DNA from: Notospermus geniculatus
Lineage: Eukaryota > Nemertea > Pilidiophora > Heteronemertea > Lineidae
DNA length: 64,000 bases
NCBI GenBank assembly: GCA_002633025.1
Contig: NMRB01000762.1
Span: 152,070 to 216,069, forward strand
Direction of reading: 5' to 3'
The notes under the pieces were generated by a model. The model was not told the DNA's origin and made no database searches. It worked only from the letters and a program-made list of their open reading frames with translations. Position 1 is the stretch's first letter. Each line of letters opens with the position of its first letter. Made by a program: the position numbers and the translations under genes. Shown piece after piece: positions 12,101-23,800 of the stretch.

Positions 12101-13190
12101 TTACTTCGAGTCCTACGACTCCCATAACGTTGATTTCGCCTTGTCGTCCTATTTTGGATTCGGTTCTTCTTCTTTAACCCGCTGTTTCTGTCCCTTACAG
12201 CTCTGACATGGTTAATAATCACAATACGTAACTTGGGCAAGATGGTCGTCACGGGGAGTTTTTGCTTTGTGTATCTTCTGTCAGTGGAAGTCTTTCCTAC
12301 CGTGGTTAGGAACGTCTGCTGCGGCGCGGCGAATTTCGTATCCAGAATCGGCGGCATGGCTGTGCCCTACCTCATCCTAGCCGTAAGTACGCCTATATGT
12401 CATCATATATCTGACGTCCTCTCAAAATTCAACGCGAGCACATGGAACGAGGTTGGTACCCCCCAATCTAGTTCCCGCGAGATTTCACGATGTTTGAGGA
12501 TTTGATGAAGTGCAACGTCAAAACGTCAGGCTCGGGTATGTTTCAGAGTGTGGTACCCCATGATATGGCACGGCTTAACCCGCCGATCATGGAGGGTTTC
12601 CTTGGCCGAGTATGCGGTGGTTGGCGCGTTACGTCGGACGCGGTTAACCTGTGGTTGGGTGACCACCGCATTCGACAATAGGCAGAGAGAGCACTCTAAT
12701 TTCCGGTCCAGGAGCTGTTTACATTTTTGTATTCCAGGGCGATAAACTCGGCGGTGACATCGGTACATCCCTCCCTTTGATAGTCACATGCGCCATGGCC
12801 TCAGTTGCGGCAGGGCTGATGGTGTTTATCCCGGAGACGCGTGGCAAACAGCTCCCGGAGACCATTGAAGACGGGGAGAAATTTGGAAGGTGAGTACATC
12901 CATAGGTTCTCTAAAAATGACTATAGAGTCAACTCTACAGTCGGTTTTGAGGGGTGAGACGTCCATACTTGATTTGCTTGACAGCGCTGCCACCTATTTG
13001 CCGACAGTGCTGCCACCTATGTCGTCACCACATCACTCGCGGTACTCTACAGTATTTGTGTTGAATATCTTCTCTTTTTTGCAGGGAAGAGTCGCAAGAA
13101 TGTGAAGAAAACGAATTTCATTTGATGGCTTCGGTGTCCGCCGAACAACCGTCGTCTATCAGCCCGGAAAGGTCTAATAGTAGGATTTGA
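5977..13190 (+). CDS. SLC22-type organic ion transporter (MFS)
   Basis: Eleven exons: 5977-6119 (or the copy 7743-7885), 8389-8525, 8737-8831, 9352-9455, 9797-9951, 10186-10354, 10772-11002, 11192-11418, 12201-12382, 12738-12889, 13085-13190. All phases match and the sum is 1,701 nt, or 566 aa, the usual size for SLC22 carriers. Diagnostic features: N-terminal GGFGRYQ just before TM1, a long TM1-TM2 loop with Cys residues, CSRWVYDTS and NLVCDDAHL before TM2, the MFS signature SDKFGRK (about residues 158-164), PESCRWLL-like DESCRWLL before the central loop, and the C-terminal PETRGKQLPETIED (about 512-526). Family members move organic cations, anions or zwitterions across the plasma membrane; the substrate cannot be read from sequence. 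The second intron needs a GC donor. Exon 1 is duplicated, probably by assembly. Confidence 0.92.
6762..8325. repeat. Second copy of the 5011-6508 segment
   Basis: From GAGCATACCCTTCATC at 6762 the sequence follows 5011 onward with scattered substitutions and small indels, through exon 1, to the phrase CTTAATCGAACAC at about 8320 (copy A: 6495). Each copy starts or stops next to an N (5010, 6509). One indel is a tract near 7920-8110 (tRNA-like box B GGTTCGAATCC at 8012) that copy A lacks. Confidence 0.85.
7743..7885 (+). CDS. SLC22-like exon 1, copy B
   Basis: Same length, phase and donor as copy A; begins MKYDEALQILGGFGRYQ. It is the copy contiguous with exon 2 (8389), since the intervening sequence has no N. 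Copy A is separated from it by the N at 6509. A true alternative first exon is possible, but an unmerged haplotype fits better because the flanks are duplicated far upstream and downstream of the exon. Confidence 0.85.
8880..9145. repeat. CACCTGCACC-type low-complexity tract
   Basis: Degenerate runs of CACCTGCAC and TTTCACCTG units inside SLC22-like intron 3. No gene is present; the open frames here (8715-9150) merely read through the simple repeat. Confidence 0.75.
9512..9643. mobile_element. Foldback MITE, family A (GAGAGTTTTCGC ends)
   Basis: Inverted ends TTAGAGAGTTTTCGC and GCGAAAACTCTCTA enclose a GGGGGCTTTGCG-type second palindromic block. Further members or remnants: 15098-15219, 16278-16377, 16931-17035, 35528-35658 and 43014-43125. 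The TTA at the border suggests a PIF/Harbinger-type target. Located in SLC22-like intron 4. Confidence 0.8.
10383..10545. mobile_element. Foldback MITE, family B (GGGAGG ends)
   Basis: A near-perfect hairpin: the left arm runs from GGGAGGTCTAGAAATC, the right arm ends GATTTCTAAACCTCCC, with a loop near 10450-10490. Direct repeats TATTA border it at 10383-10387 and 10541-10545. A second copy lies in another intron of the same gene (11949-12096). Confidence 0.82.
11751..11911. mobile_element. MITE with AAAGGGCCTCTAGAGGC ends
   Basis: Inverted ends AAAGGGCCTCTAGAGGC and GCCTCTAGAGGCCCTTT bound about 160 bp in SLC22-like intron 8. Related ends bound a longer element at about 42013-42487, where an internal stretch unlike this one separates them. 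Confidence 0.72.
11946..12100. mobile_element. Foldback MITE, family B, second copy
   Basis: Hairpin with GGGAGGTTTAGACATC at the left and TGATTTCTAAACCTCC at the right; TTA precedes it. It is the same family as 10383-10545, in the same orientation-independent foldback form. Confidence 0.8.
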
Positions 13191-14881
13191 GTTATGCACG
13201 TTCATTTCTGGAACCAAGTATGCCGTCAAACTATAGACAGGACTTCTTTACAATCTGTCGCCTATGAGACAAACTAGGGGCTAACAGCTCAGTTTGTTGC
13301 AAGATTTTCTTTCTATATAGTCTCTGCCAGGAGGTAATAATCTATTATTACCTCCTGTCTCTGCGTATATCAGTACTTCATCAAATTTTTCATCAAATTT
13401 GTTGTCGTATAATAGGATGACACTATATACATTACTATACCGATCTTCGATCAAGCAAGTGAATTAATGCCTGTACTATTAAATACATTGATTAAAAACC
13501 AAACTTCATAGCAAATTGTCCAGTCGTTTTTGTTCCAGAGGCTAAAAGTCGTGGACAGTTTTTCTTTCAAAGAGTTATAATATCATGGCAGGGCCTAACC
13601 CGCCGGCTGTTAAGGGTTAACGTGGTACAGTGGTTGGCGCGTCGGCCTCTGAGCTGGAAGTTTATACTGAGACTTAAAACACTCTCAGAGAAACTTCGTT
13701 TGATATCCTTCTACAAACAACTGCCGGTGTAACGGTACAGAGTGCCCCCCCCCCCCCGGAAAAATGTCCACTTCTGTTGTTGAATGACGGAATAAGCGGC
13801 ATAGGTATATAGAAACCAATCACCAGAGATTAGAATGTAACAATAGGATCTTTTGTTCCTGGGACAGTGTTTCCTGGGGACATTCTTTCCCTTTACACCT
13901 GACCTCATCTACACTGTTAGAAATTATTAATTTTACAGTAGTAATTTTGCAGTAATTTTACAGAAAGTGCCTGCAGCAGAGTCCCCAGCACTTTCTGTAA
14001 ATTTACATAATTTTTTATGGTATGATTCATGTTTTCCTGTATTGGTTGGACTCCATTGGACATCCCATTATGATGCCTTCTGAGAGCAGTATGAAAATAT
14101 AATTTGGTCAGCCTCCAGTCAAGTCTCTGTTAACATTTATTTAAGTCTGTAGTTTTACAGATCACGCTGTAATTTTACAGATCCAGTGCTGGGGACTCTG
14201 CTGCACAGATTTTCTGTAAAATCTTCTGTTATTTCTAACAGTGTATAAACTCGCTCCACGAAGGCACCGCATCGTTTGGGAACAAGGGAAAGGCGAGGTA
14301 GGAAAAGGCAAATAGAGACAAAGGTAAAATGAGACAAGGCGAAGTAGGAGAAGACGAAATGAGAGAAGGTGAATCGGGAAAAGGCGAAATGTATACTTTT
14401 TGAAAGCGAAATGGGGAAAGGCGAAATGAGATAAGGCGAATAGGGCATGAACCATTTTAAATGAGAAAAGTAACGAGGATTGGACAATACTACTTCGGAG
14501 CATCCTCTTGCAGAAAATTATGAAAAGGGCACCACGGTGGGATTTCAGTGATGTGACCTAACCAGGGGTCATTATTTGCACACACCCCATCTCAGTCCCC
14601 GCATCACGTTGCCCGTTTCGTAAACTGACTTACATGTAAATATGTATATTCAGCCGGTTTACGCTTCATAACATAGCCATATGGTAATAAGTGACACGCG
14701 AGTTAAAATGCAAAACAGTTAAATATATATCCTATCTCATCCATAAGTCATGAATTTTATGTCAAACCTAGGCCTACGTGGACATCATTCATCTTCCTGC
14801 CGGCAGCTGACACGGGTGCACTTAAAAGGGCGAAAAACGGGGCTTTAGGGGTTCAAAGGATAAATACTTTACTTATCCTCA
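13191..14881. other. SLC22-like 3' flank and gap to the ALDH gene
   Basis: No coding exon was found. ATTAAA at 13478-13483 is a plausible variant poly(A) signal for the transporter. A poly-C tract lies at 13746-13758. A 334-bp inverted-ended element is at 13911-14244. Near 13600-13660 a box-A-like TGGTACAGTGG suggests a decayed tRNA-derived SINE. Purine-rich AGGCGAAATGAG repeats fill 14270-14450. Confidence 0.65.
13911..14244. mobile_element. Inverted-ended element, ACACTGTTAGAAA ends
   Basis: Begins ACACTGTTAGAAATTA and ends ATTTCTAACAGTGT; the subterminal regions carry ATTTTACAG repeats in both orientations, and an internal CAGAGTCCCCAGCAC occurs inverted near 14175. No open frame. Non-autonomous DNA transposon by structure. 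Confidence 0.72.
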
Positions 14882-17800
14882 ATGTCGATCGGGGTTGGAC
14901 GATTGTTTCACGGCCGACTTTTTCAAGGAACTAAAGTTTTTTTCCGAACCATGACATCCATGGATTACGCTAAGCTGATAAAAGACAAGTGTTTCATCAA
15001 CGGAAAATGGACGGGAGCGGCCAGCGGCAAAACATTCGAGGGTGAGCATATACATGTATATACGCCTGAAGAATGTGGTAGGCCTATTCACATTTTAGAG
15101 AGTTTTCGCCATGCCCCGAAACTCCAACGCGAACGTCTCTCCTTTTGGTCGGCGCTTTCTTCGCCAGGTGTTGGAATAATGCGTTCGCTTTGGTTTTTCG
15201 GGGGCTTTGCGAAAACAATAGGGAGGTTTCGCAAATATGACGAAACACGAAGTACGAAATACGAAATTCAACTTCATTTCCAGGACCTAATGTATTTCTG
15301 GAGATGGTTGGTACCACAAATGTCCCTGCGCTGCCAATGCGTCTTTTAGCATACTGAGTATCATTTAAGACCGAGAGAGTTATGATGCATCCTGAATTTT
15401 TAAATTTCAACTTCGTATCTACGAAGTGGAAACGAAAGATAAATTTCAAAGTTTAATATACACTGTAACTCTATCGGTCTAACGTCATACGCTAAAAGAC
15501 GTTCTTGCAGCAGGCGATATTTGTGGTACAACCATCTCCTGAACTGCAATACATTTTACGTCATGGAAATGAAGTCCAATTTCGTATTTCGTACTTCGTG
15601 CTTCGTCAGATTTGCGAAACCGCACTAATAATCACTCAAGGCCGAACATTTTTGTTAAAAGATCCTCTACTTTCTTTCAGTGACCAACCCCGCAAATGGC
15701 GCAGTCCTCGGCAGCGTGCCTGACATGGGGCAACAAGAGACTGTACAAGCCATAGAGGTTGCACACGAGGCCTTCAAAACGTGGAAGAACACCACTGCCA
15801 AGGTAGGCCAGCAAAATTTGTCAGGTTCAGATTGCATAAGCTAACATGCCTGTATTCTCTGTCCACAGGTAGGCCTATGTAGCCTACAACTAATTTGACA
15901 CCTTAAGGTGCCTCTCCACGTGACAGTTTTCTATCGAAAGTTTGCTGTCAGATAGTCAATTATGCTCTCAGACCAGGCCCGTAGCAGCCCTCTGATGAGT
16001 GGGGGCCCTGGCAGGGCCGGATCCAGGATTGACAGAAAGGGGGCGTAGCTCGACGGCGCGCTGAGCATGGAAAAGGAAGTGGGAAGCCAACACGGGGGGT
16101 CTCGGGGTCCTCCCCCAGAAAAATTTGACAATTTAAGTGCTTTAGATGCATTTGCCTGGGATCTGAGAGCAAAAATATGGACAATATAAAATGGACATTT
16201 GGACCAAGGTATTTTTTGGCAAAAAAGTGGGGGGGGGGGGCCCGGGACCCCCGGCCCCGGCNCTACAAGGGGTTCGATGCAACTCCAACGCGAACGTCTC
16301 TCCTTTTGGTCGGCGCTTCCTTCGTGCGGTGTTGGAATAATGCGTTCGCTTTGGTTTTTCGGGGGCTTTGCAAAAACAATAGGGCCGTTTAGACGACAGG
16401 CAAAAATCCACATGCGATCCGATCGAATCCGATTGTGGTTCAAAACGCTACTCAATGCGGTCCAATGTGGATTTAAAATGGTCCCGAATCCACATTGGCC
16501 CGCATTGGACCACATTCAAATCTCGTCTAAACGCAATGAGACCCGATGCGGGTCGATCGGATCCAATCGGATTGAATCTGAATGTGGTTTTTTGGCTTGT
16601 CGTCTAAACGGCCCTAATAGTGAGGTTTCGCAAATCTGACGAAACACGAAGTACGAAATACGAAATCCAACTTCATTTCCATGACGTAATGTATTTCAGG
16701 AGATGGTTGGTACCAAAAATATCGCCTACTGCAAGAGCGTCTTTAGACCGATAGAATTACGGTGTAGGCCTATATGAAACTTTCGTTTCCACTCCGTAGA
16801 TACGAAGTTGAAATTGCAGGGACCAACCATCTCCAGAAATACATTAGGTCCTGGAAATGAAGTTGGATTTCGTATTTCGTACTTCGTGTTTCGTCAGATC
16901 TGCGAAACCTCGCTAATATACATGTACAGTTTCCGCAAAGCTCCCGAAACGCAAACGCGAACGTCTATCCTCCTCTTTGGTGGTCTTCGTGGCATCGAAC
17001 AATGGGGTTGGCTTTCGCGTTGCGAAAACTCTCCACTCTCGATAACCTACATGTAGCACGAACGCAAACGAAGCAAGCTTAATCCTGCTGCTTCTCAGCC
17101 AAAGCCTTCACCGCATTACGATGGAAACGTCGCCTAAAATCTCAGAGCACTACACAATTCACTGAAGACCTAACATTTTTGTTAAAAGATCCCCAAATCT
17201 CTTTTAGTGACCAACCCCGCAAATGGCGCAGTCCTCGGCAGCGTGCCTGACATGGGGCAACAAGAGACTGTACAAGCCATAGAGGTTGCACACGAGGCCT
17301 TCAAAACGTGGAAGAACACCACTGCCAAGGTAGGCCAGCAAAATTTGTCAGGGTTCAGATTGCATAAGCTAACATGCCTGTATTCTCTGTCCACAGGTAG
17401 GCCTATGTAGCCGACAACTAATTTTGACACCTTAAGGTGCCTCTCCACGTGACAGTTTTCTATCGAAAGTTTGCTGTCAGATAGTCAATTATGCTCTCAG
17501 ACAGCAATAATTGGTGTCATACAGTACTTTATGACAGCAATTATTGCTGTCTGACAGCAGTATTGACTAACTGACAGCAAACTTTCGACAGAAAACTGTC
17601 ACGTGGAGCAGCGCCTTTAGTAAGTTTCGTTGGCATTCAATTTGCGTGGTCGATCCTGAAGTGATAATACCGTCATATAGAAGAAGAATCATAATCCGCG
17701 TCCCATTCGTCACTGCTTGATGCAGAAAGCAGCTAATTTCTCAATCAAATATATTTCAGGAACGAAGTCTGAAGCTGAAAACATGGCATGACCTTATGGT

Positions 17801-20800
17801 AAAAGAACAGGAAAATCTAGCAAAATTGAGCACCGCAGAAATGGTAAGGGAAAACATCACTGCGTTTTCTTTCATGAACGCGGCCCATTCAAACCGCTAA
17901 CCCCACCTCAGTTCTCGGTCATGATGTCGTTTTAGCTGCCATCTGAGGCGTAGGCATACATGTAGCAGTCACACACGAGGCTGCGACTGCTTTCGGAGTG
18001 TAGGCTACAGAAGGGTGCCATCCCTTGGTATGGCTACTCAGACATGACGAAGACCACGAATCTTTAAAAAGTGTGGTCTTTATTTGAGATATTTCATGTA
18101 TTTCAATAATTCTGCACTACTTGTCTAGTTTGTGTCTGAACTTTTATGTCCCGGGTATGTGCATATGACTTATAAACTTACCAGATGTTGATCCAGATGG
18201 TAATGCCAAAGTATATGGAGCCTATATGCACAAAAGTGACATTCGAAATGGTAATTTCTACAACAGACTATCATCGTGAATCATATTTGCATATTTACCG
18301 GCATATCCATGTGCTAGTAGACAAGTTCTATACGCAGTGATACCACGTGGTTTGAAAAAAATACAGGGTGACCCAGAAAAAGTGTCCTTTGAAAAATAGG
18401 TAAACAATAGAAATACTGTTGTGTAATCTCGTACCCAGAGTTCAACATTGCCACATTCATCTGGAAATGCCTAGACCGGTACTACTTTTGTACAGTGCAA
18501 ATGCATTGTTCAACGCGGATGAATTTCTGACCGCTGCACAAGCAATTGCGTAGGGATTCGAAAGACTTCGTACAGGCAGACTCGAACCTGGCCAACACCG
18601 TCGACCGCTGGCTGTTCCCAGTGTCAGCAGGTTTTTTTACCGCACACCGGTGTTCATTCCAGGGGAAGCCCTTAGCTGAAGGCCGAGGTGAGGTAACCTA
18701 CGGTATCGGTTTCTGCGAGTATTTTGCCGAGGAGGCCAAGAGAAGTTACGGTGAATTCATTCCCTCGCCTGTAGCCACAAAGAGATTGGTCACGATGAAG
18801 CAGCCGATTGGTGTGGTGGGCATGATTACGCCGGTGAGTGCACAGTACACGAATGACAGAGCCTTAATTGGTCATTGCCCAAATTACACCACGAAAACAG
18901 ATCCTTATTGTTCATTCCATACACCAAGAAAACAGATTCTTGATTGTTCATTACCCTAATTACACTTTGGGAACAGATACATGTACTTGATTGTGCATTA
19001 CCATAATTACACCAAGAAAACGGATCCTTGATTGTTCATTACCCTAAATTACACCAAGAAAAAGATCCTTGATTGTTCATTATCCCAAGAAAACAGATCC
19101 TTGATTGTTCATTACCCTAATTATACCAAGAAAACAGATCCTTGATTGTTCATTACCCTAATTACACCAAGAAAACGGATCCTTGATTGTGCATTACCCT
19201 AATTACACCAAGAAATCAGATCCTTGATTGTTCATTACCCTAATTACACCAAGAAAACGGATCCTTGATTGTTTATTACCCTAATTACACCAAGAAAAAG
19301 ATCCTTGATTGTTCATTACCCCAGTTGTGCATAGCTGACAAGTTGATTTCTTTCCAGTGGAATTTTCCGTTTGCTACAGTGACCAGGAAGGTTGCGCCAG
19401 CACTTGCCGCTGGATGCACTGTTGTCATCAAGCCGTCGGAGGAGACACCACTCAGTGCTTTAGCAATATGCGAGGTGACTTGATTTTGAAAGATCACTAA
19501 CTTTGAACGAAGACACACGGTATTTTATGTGTGAGCGAGGTTCTGGGGTTCGTGAAATCTGCTCAGCTAAAGTCGTCCTACGCATGCATACTCGCTGTGT
19601 TCCGCTCGCTCGCTCCTCTTCAAACATCAAACTTGGAGGATTTATAATAGGGAGGTTTCGCAAATCTGGAGGAATTATAATAGGGAGGTTTCGCAAATCT
19701 GACGAAACACGAAGTACGAAATACGAAATTAAACTTCATTTCCAGGACCTAATGTATTTCTGGAGATGGTTGCTACCACAAATGTCCCTGCTGCCAGTGC
19801 GTCGTTTTGCATATCATGTAAGACCGAGAGAGTTATGGTGCATCTTGAATTTTTAAATTTCCACTTCCGTATCTATGAAGTGGAAACGAAAGATAAATTT
19901 TAAAGTTCAATATACACCGTAACTCTATCGGTCTAACGTCATATATGCTAAAAAACGCTCTTGCAGCAGGCGACCAACCATCTCCTGAAATACATTACGT
20001 CATTGGAATTGAAGTCCAATTTCGTATTTCGTGTTTCGTCAGATTTGCGAAACCTCACGAGAGCAATAAACAGTTACCTTTGTGTCATACGAAATAATGT
20101 TGCCTTTCAGTTGGTAGAGAAAGCTGGAATCCCGCCCGGTGTGGTGAACGTGGTCACAGCCTCCCGTGATAATGTCGTGCCTGTCGGAAAGGAACTGTGC
20201 AACAACCCCATGGTGGGCGCGATCTCATTCACGGGGTCGTCTGCTGTAGGCAAGGTTTGTATCCACGGGTATCCTCACACAGCAGGGGTTTGGTCTCGCT
20301 CCTCTTCATACACTTGCACCCAAAGTGGATGAAGAGGAGCGAGGTAAAAACCCCTGCTGTGGGAGGATGAACCATGTTGTAAGATGGGAAACATATTAGA
20401 CTGGTTCAGCTGTTTGCCGCTCCACTCCCGCGGCGCTCACTCTTTGTTGTGGTGTGAGCACCAGTGGTAAGGATGCTGGAATGCAAAAAGTAATATCATG
20501 GATTTGGTCAGTGACGCTGAAGGCAGACATCGAAAGATTTGAAAAATCGACCGCGCAGAGTTTGGAACACCATTTCAAGGCAGTAAGAAATAAGAGTGGA
20601 AAATAAGAAGTGGGAACTTTTGGAATTTTGCGCGAATTTTTCAATTTCTCAAATTGGGAGAATTTTTTTTCCTATTTTGAGAAATTTTCTTAAAATGACA
20701 TGACATTTTGTCTGATTTTTCGGGCGATATTTCTCGAAATGGGAAAAAAATTCTCCCAATTTGAGAAATTGAAACATTCGTGCAATATGCCAACATTTCC

Positions 20801-23800
20801 CACTTTTTATTTAATTTCCACTTTTATTTCTTACTCCCTTCATTGTGACTGCACTATCTTTAAGCCAGGATGTTTCTGAGAGCATTTCTCAACGATGTGT
20901 CAATGTGCTCCTGACGCAGTTTTCTTTTCATTTAGCACATTCTCGAACAGTCGGCAAGCACCGTAAAGAAAGTAAGCTTGGAACTCGGAGGGAATGCTCC
21001 CTTCATCGTGTTTGACTCAGCAAACCTGGACAAGGCTGTCGCTGGAGCGATGACGTCCAAATTTAGGGCGGGAGGACAGGTGAGGAGAGTCGTGCGGGCA
21101 AAAGGAAAGAACACGCGGGGTCGATCAACCGTAAAAACTAAACGGCGTAGAGTGACTTGTATAACATGACGCATAATCATTCATAGGGTGAAAGTCGTCT
21201 TAAAAATCTTGACGTCATCCTCGGCGGCGCCGCCATCAAATTATCTTGTCGAAAATGAAACAGCTACTTTATATTTACTCTACCGATGTTTGTATTTAAT
21301 GTGTATCGGCTCTATACCTTTGTACACCTATCTACAACAGATCTATATTGTAAGCGTAGAAAACGACGTGATGGGTAACCGCTTAACAATTGGAAGAATT
21401 TCTACTGTTCGCTCCGCGCTCGCACTACTTTTCAAGATGGAAACCTAGCGCCGATACTAGTGGTGATTCATTCGGAACGACCTGAGGCGAACTGCTATCT
21501 GTCACTGGGCAGCGCATTTCACCTCGGACACAAGTCCAAGGCAGCCATGTTGTTTATCATCAAACCCACGTGACCGCCGTGGGACTATTTTCGCCGAATT
21601 TTGGCCCGTTAAGATGTTCAACCGTACTTGCTCGATAAGTTGAGACATATTATATATAAACTTACCGGTATCTCACCCAATCTGCCAATTACTGATCAAT
21701 AACGCAACGTTTTTATGCGACCTATTTAGTTCATGCGCAGGTGTGATGAGGCGACCGCATCTGAATTCTCACAAACGGGCAGCGATCGTTGCGCGTTCAA
21801 GATGGCTGCCTTGGACTTGTGTCCGAGGGGAAATGCGAGTGTCTACGGAAATTGCCGAGCAGTTGCCTTCGGAAGTTCCGAATGGTGGTGATTCTCAGAT
21901 ATCGCCACCTAGCGTCAAGTTTGGCCTGTTTCTGAATAATTCATTCATCATTATGAATTTTTGAATAATTTATCCTTGACATTATTAGGCCTACGATCAT
22001 GGCCAATCAATCACTTCGTAATTTCTGTTTTACCAGCCACCATCTGGCTGCATGTGCACATATCTGTGCAATTAGTTCTCAAAATGGAATACATGTACAT
22101 GAAGGCCTATTTTGGAAACGAGGCCAATATTCTTCGACGCCGTGTCATAATCTCGCGAGAGGCGTGAACGAAACTTCGCGGGAAAAATCCGTCACCTCAC
22201 TTCACGGACCCCATGGAGCTCAATTGCATATTCGATCGGGGCGTGAATGGAACCTTTTCGTTTCCAATAGGCCTACTTTTGTTATGGTTCTTATGTCGAT
22301 GATATTAATGCAATCATTTCGTCACATTGCAGTCCTGCGTTTGTGCCAATCGTATTTTCGTACAAGAAGGTATCCACGATGCCTTCGTCGAGAAGTTAGC
22401 CGAGGCGATGGGAAAACTGCAAGTGGGTGACGGTCTCGTGGAAGGGACAACCATCGGGCCTATGATTAACATTAAGGCAGTGGAGAAGGTAAAAGGACCT
22501 CTTTTGTGGCATCCTTTGATTCCTGACGATAATTCCTGGCGACATCCACAGTATTCACGTTTCAACAGGCCAGCCATTTTGGAAACTCACGAATGCTCAC
22601 TTTCTGGTAGGAAATTCGTAACTCGCGGCCAATCACATGTTCTGGTTTAGTCCCTGCCCTGCCAGATAAGTGCGCAACCTCGTCCCCAGGGGTATAGTTC
22701 GCTTTCTGACAATATGGCGGTCGCGTCACTAACTAGTGAGCGAGTGGTCCGAGGTTGTCTGAGCGAACTATACCCCTGGGGACGAGGTTGATAAGTGCGC
22801 ACGCACTAGTCTAGGAGAAACCAAGATGGCGGGATCGTCGAAACGTGGCGAACCTAAAATCTTATGGCGCCTTCCATTTCAACTTCCCAAATGCCTGGGG
22901 TATTGGGAATGTCCAAATTTTGCTCTGTCGAGTGACTTTGATGCGAGAGGAAGGGGGTTCGAACTCACGTGGGACCCTTGGTTTTTCTACTTACCACATT
23001 CTTTCTCTTGAGTATGACCGATATCGGGTTTTGCAGGTGGAAGAACATATCAAAGACGCACTGGACAAGGGCGCTAAACTGGTCATGGGCGGCAAAAGGC
23101 ACGCGATGGGGGACCAGTTCTTTGAGCCAACACTGCTGACTGGAGTTACCAAAGACATGGTGTGCATGCATGACGAAACATTCGGGCCAATGGCCCCAAT
23201 TACCAAGTACGTATGCTGTGATGGGCCCTACCGTCTTTTTTATCTTTGCCCGAGTATCTTGCTCAACTGGTACTCTTAGCCGCGGGGTTCATGTTGAATA
23301 CTGCCCTACCGGAATTATACTCACGCACTGCCTCTACCATTCTGTACTTTTTCAGATTCAAAACAGAAGAAGAAGTTCTTGAGCTAAGCAATGATTGTCG
23401 ACATGGCCTTGCAAGTAAGACATTCTATTCTTTTACTGATGTGTTTAGATTTTCTTCGTCGTGCGCCCGGACGCGAATTCCGCCGCCCGGACTCGAACCA
23501 TGAGGCAGGTCCTCATTGGGCCGAGCCTGTTGTTGACCTTTTCCTAGAGGTCGGCGCAGCGCCTGTCCAACGCGCTGATTGGTCAACAAAGGAGGAATCA
23601 ATGGTTTTTCAACCAATCAAAACGCGTTTTTCGTCAGCTGCTCTCGGACGACCGCGAGGCGGTACCGATGGCAGTATTCAGTGACTCCTATTGCTGTGAT
23701 TTGGAACCAATCTAACATTTTCCGATTCACAACGCTGACTAAACGTGAATCGTCGCGAACCCTGAGTGCGAAAGTATGGGGTCTGCAGTAGTTCATTCTT

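Noticed and set aside
15931-16639. Long minus- and plus-strand frames (up to 194 aa) around 16 kb
   Set aside because: They cross an N and two foldback transposons; being hairpins, both strands give similar frames. No domain was recognised.
18860-19323. Regular direct repeats that could suggest a CRISPR-like array
   Set aside because: Units are head-to-tail without unique spacers, in an intron of a eukaryotic gene; this is a minisatellite.
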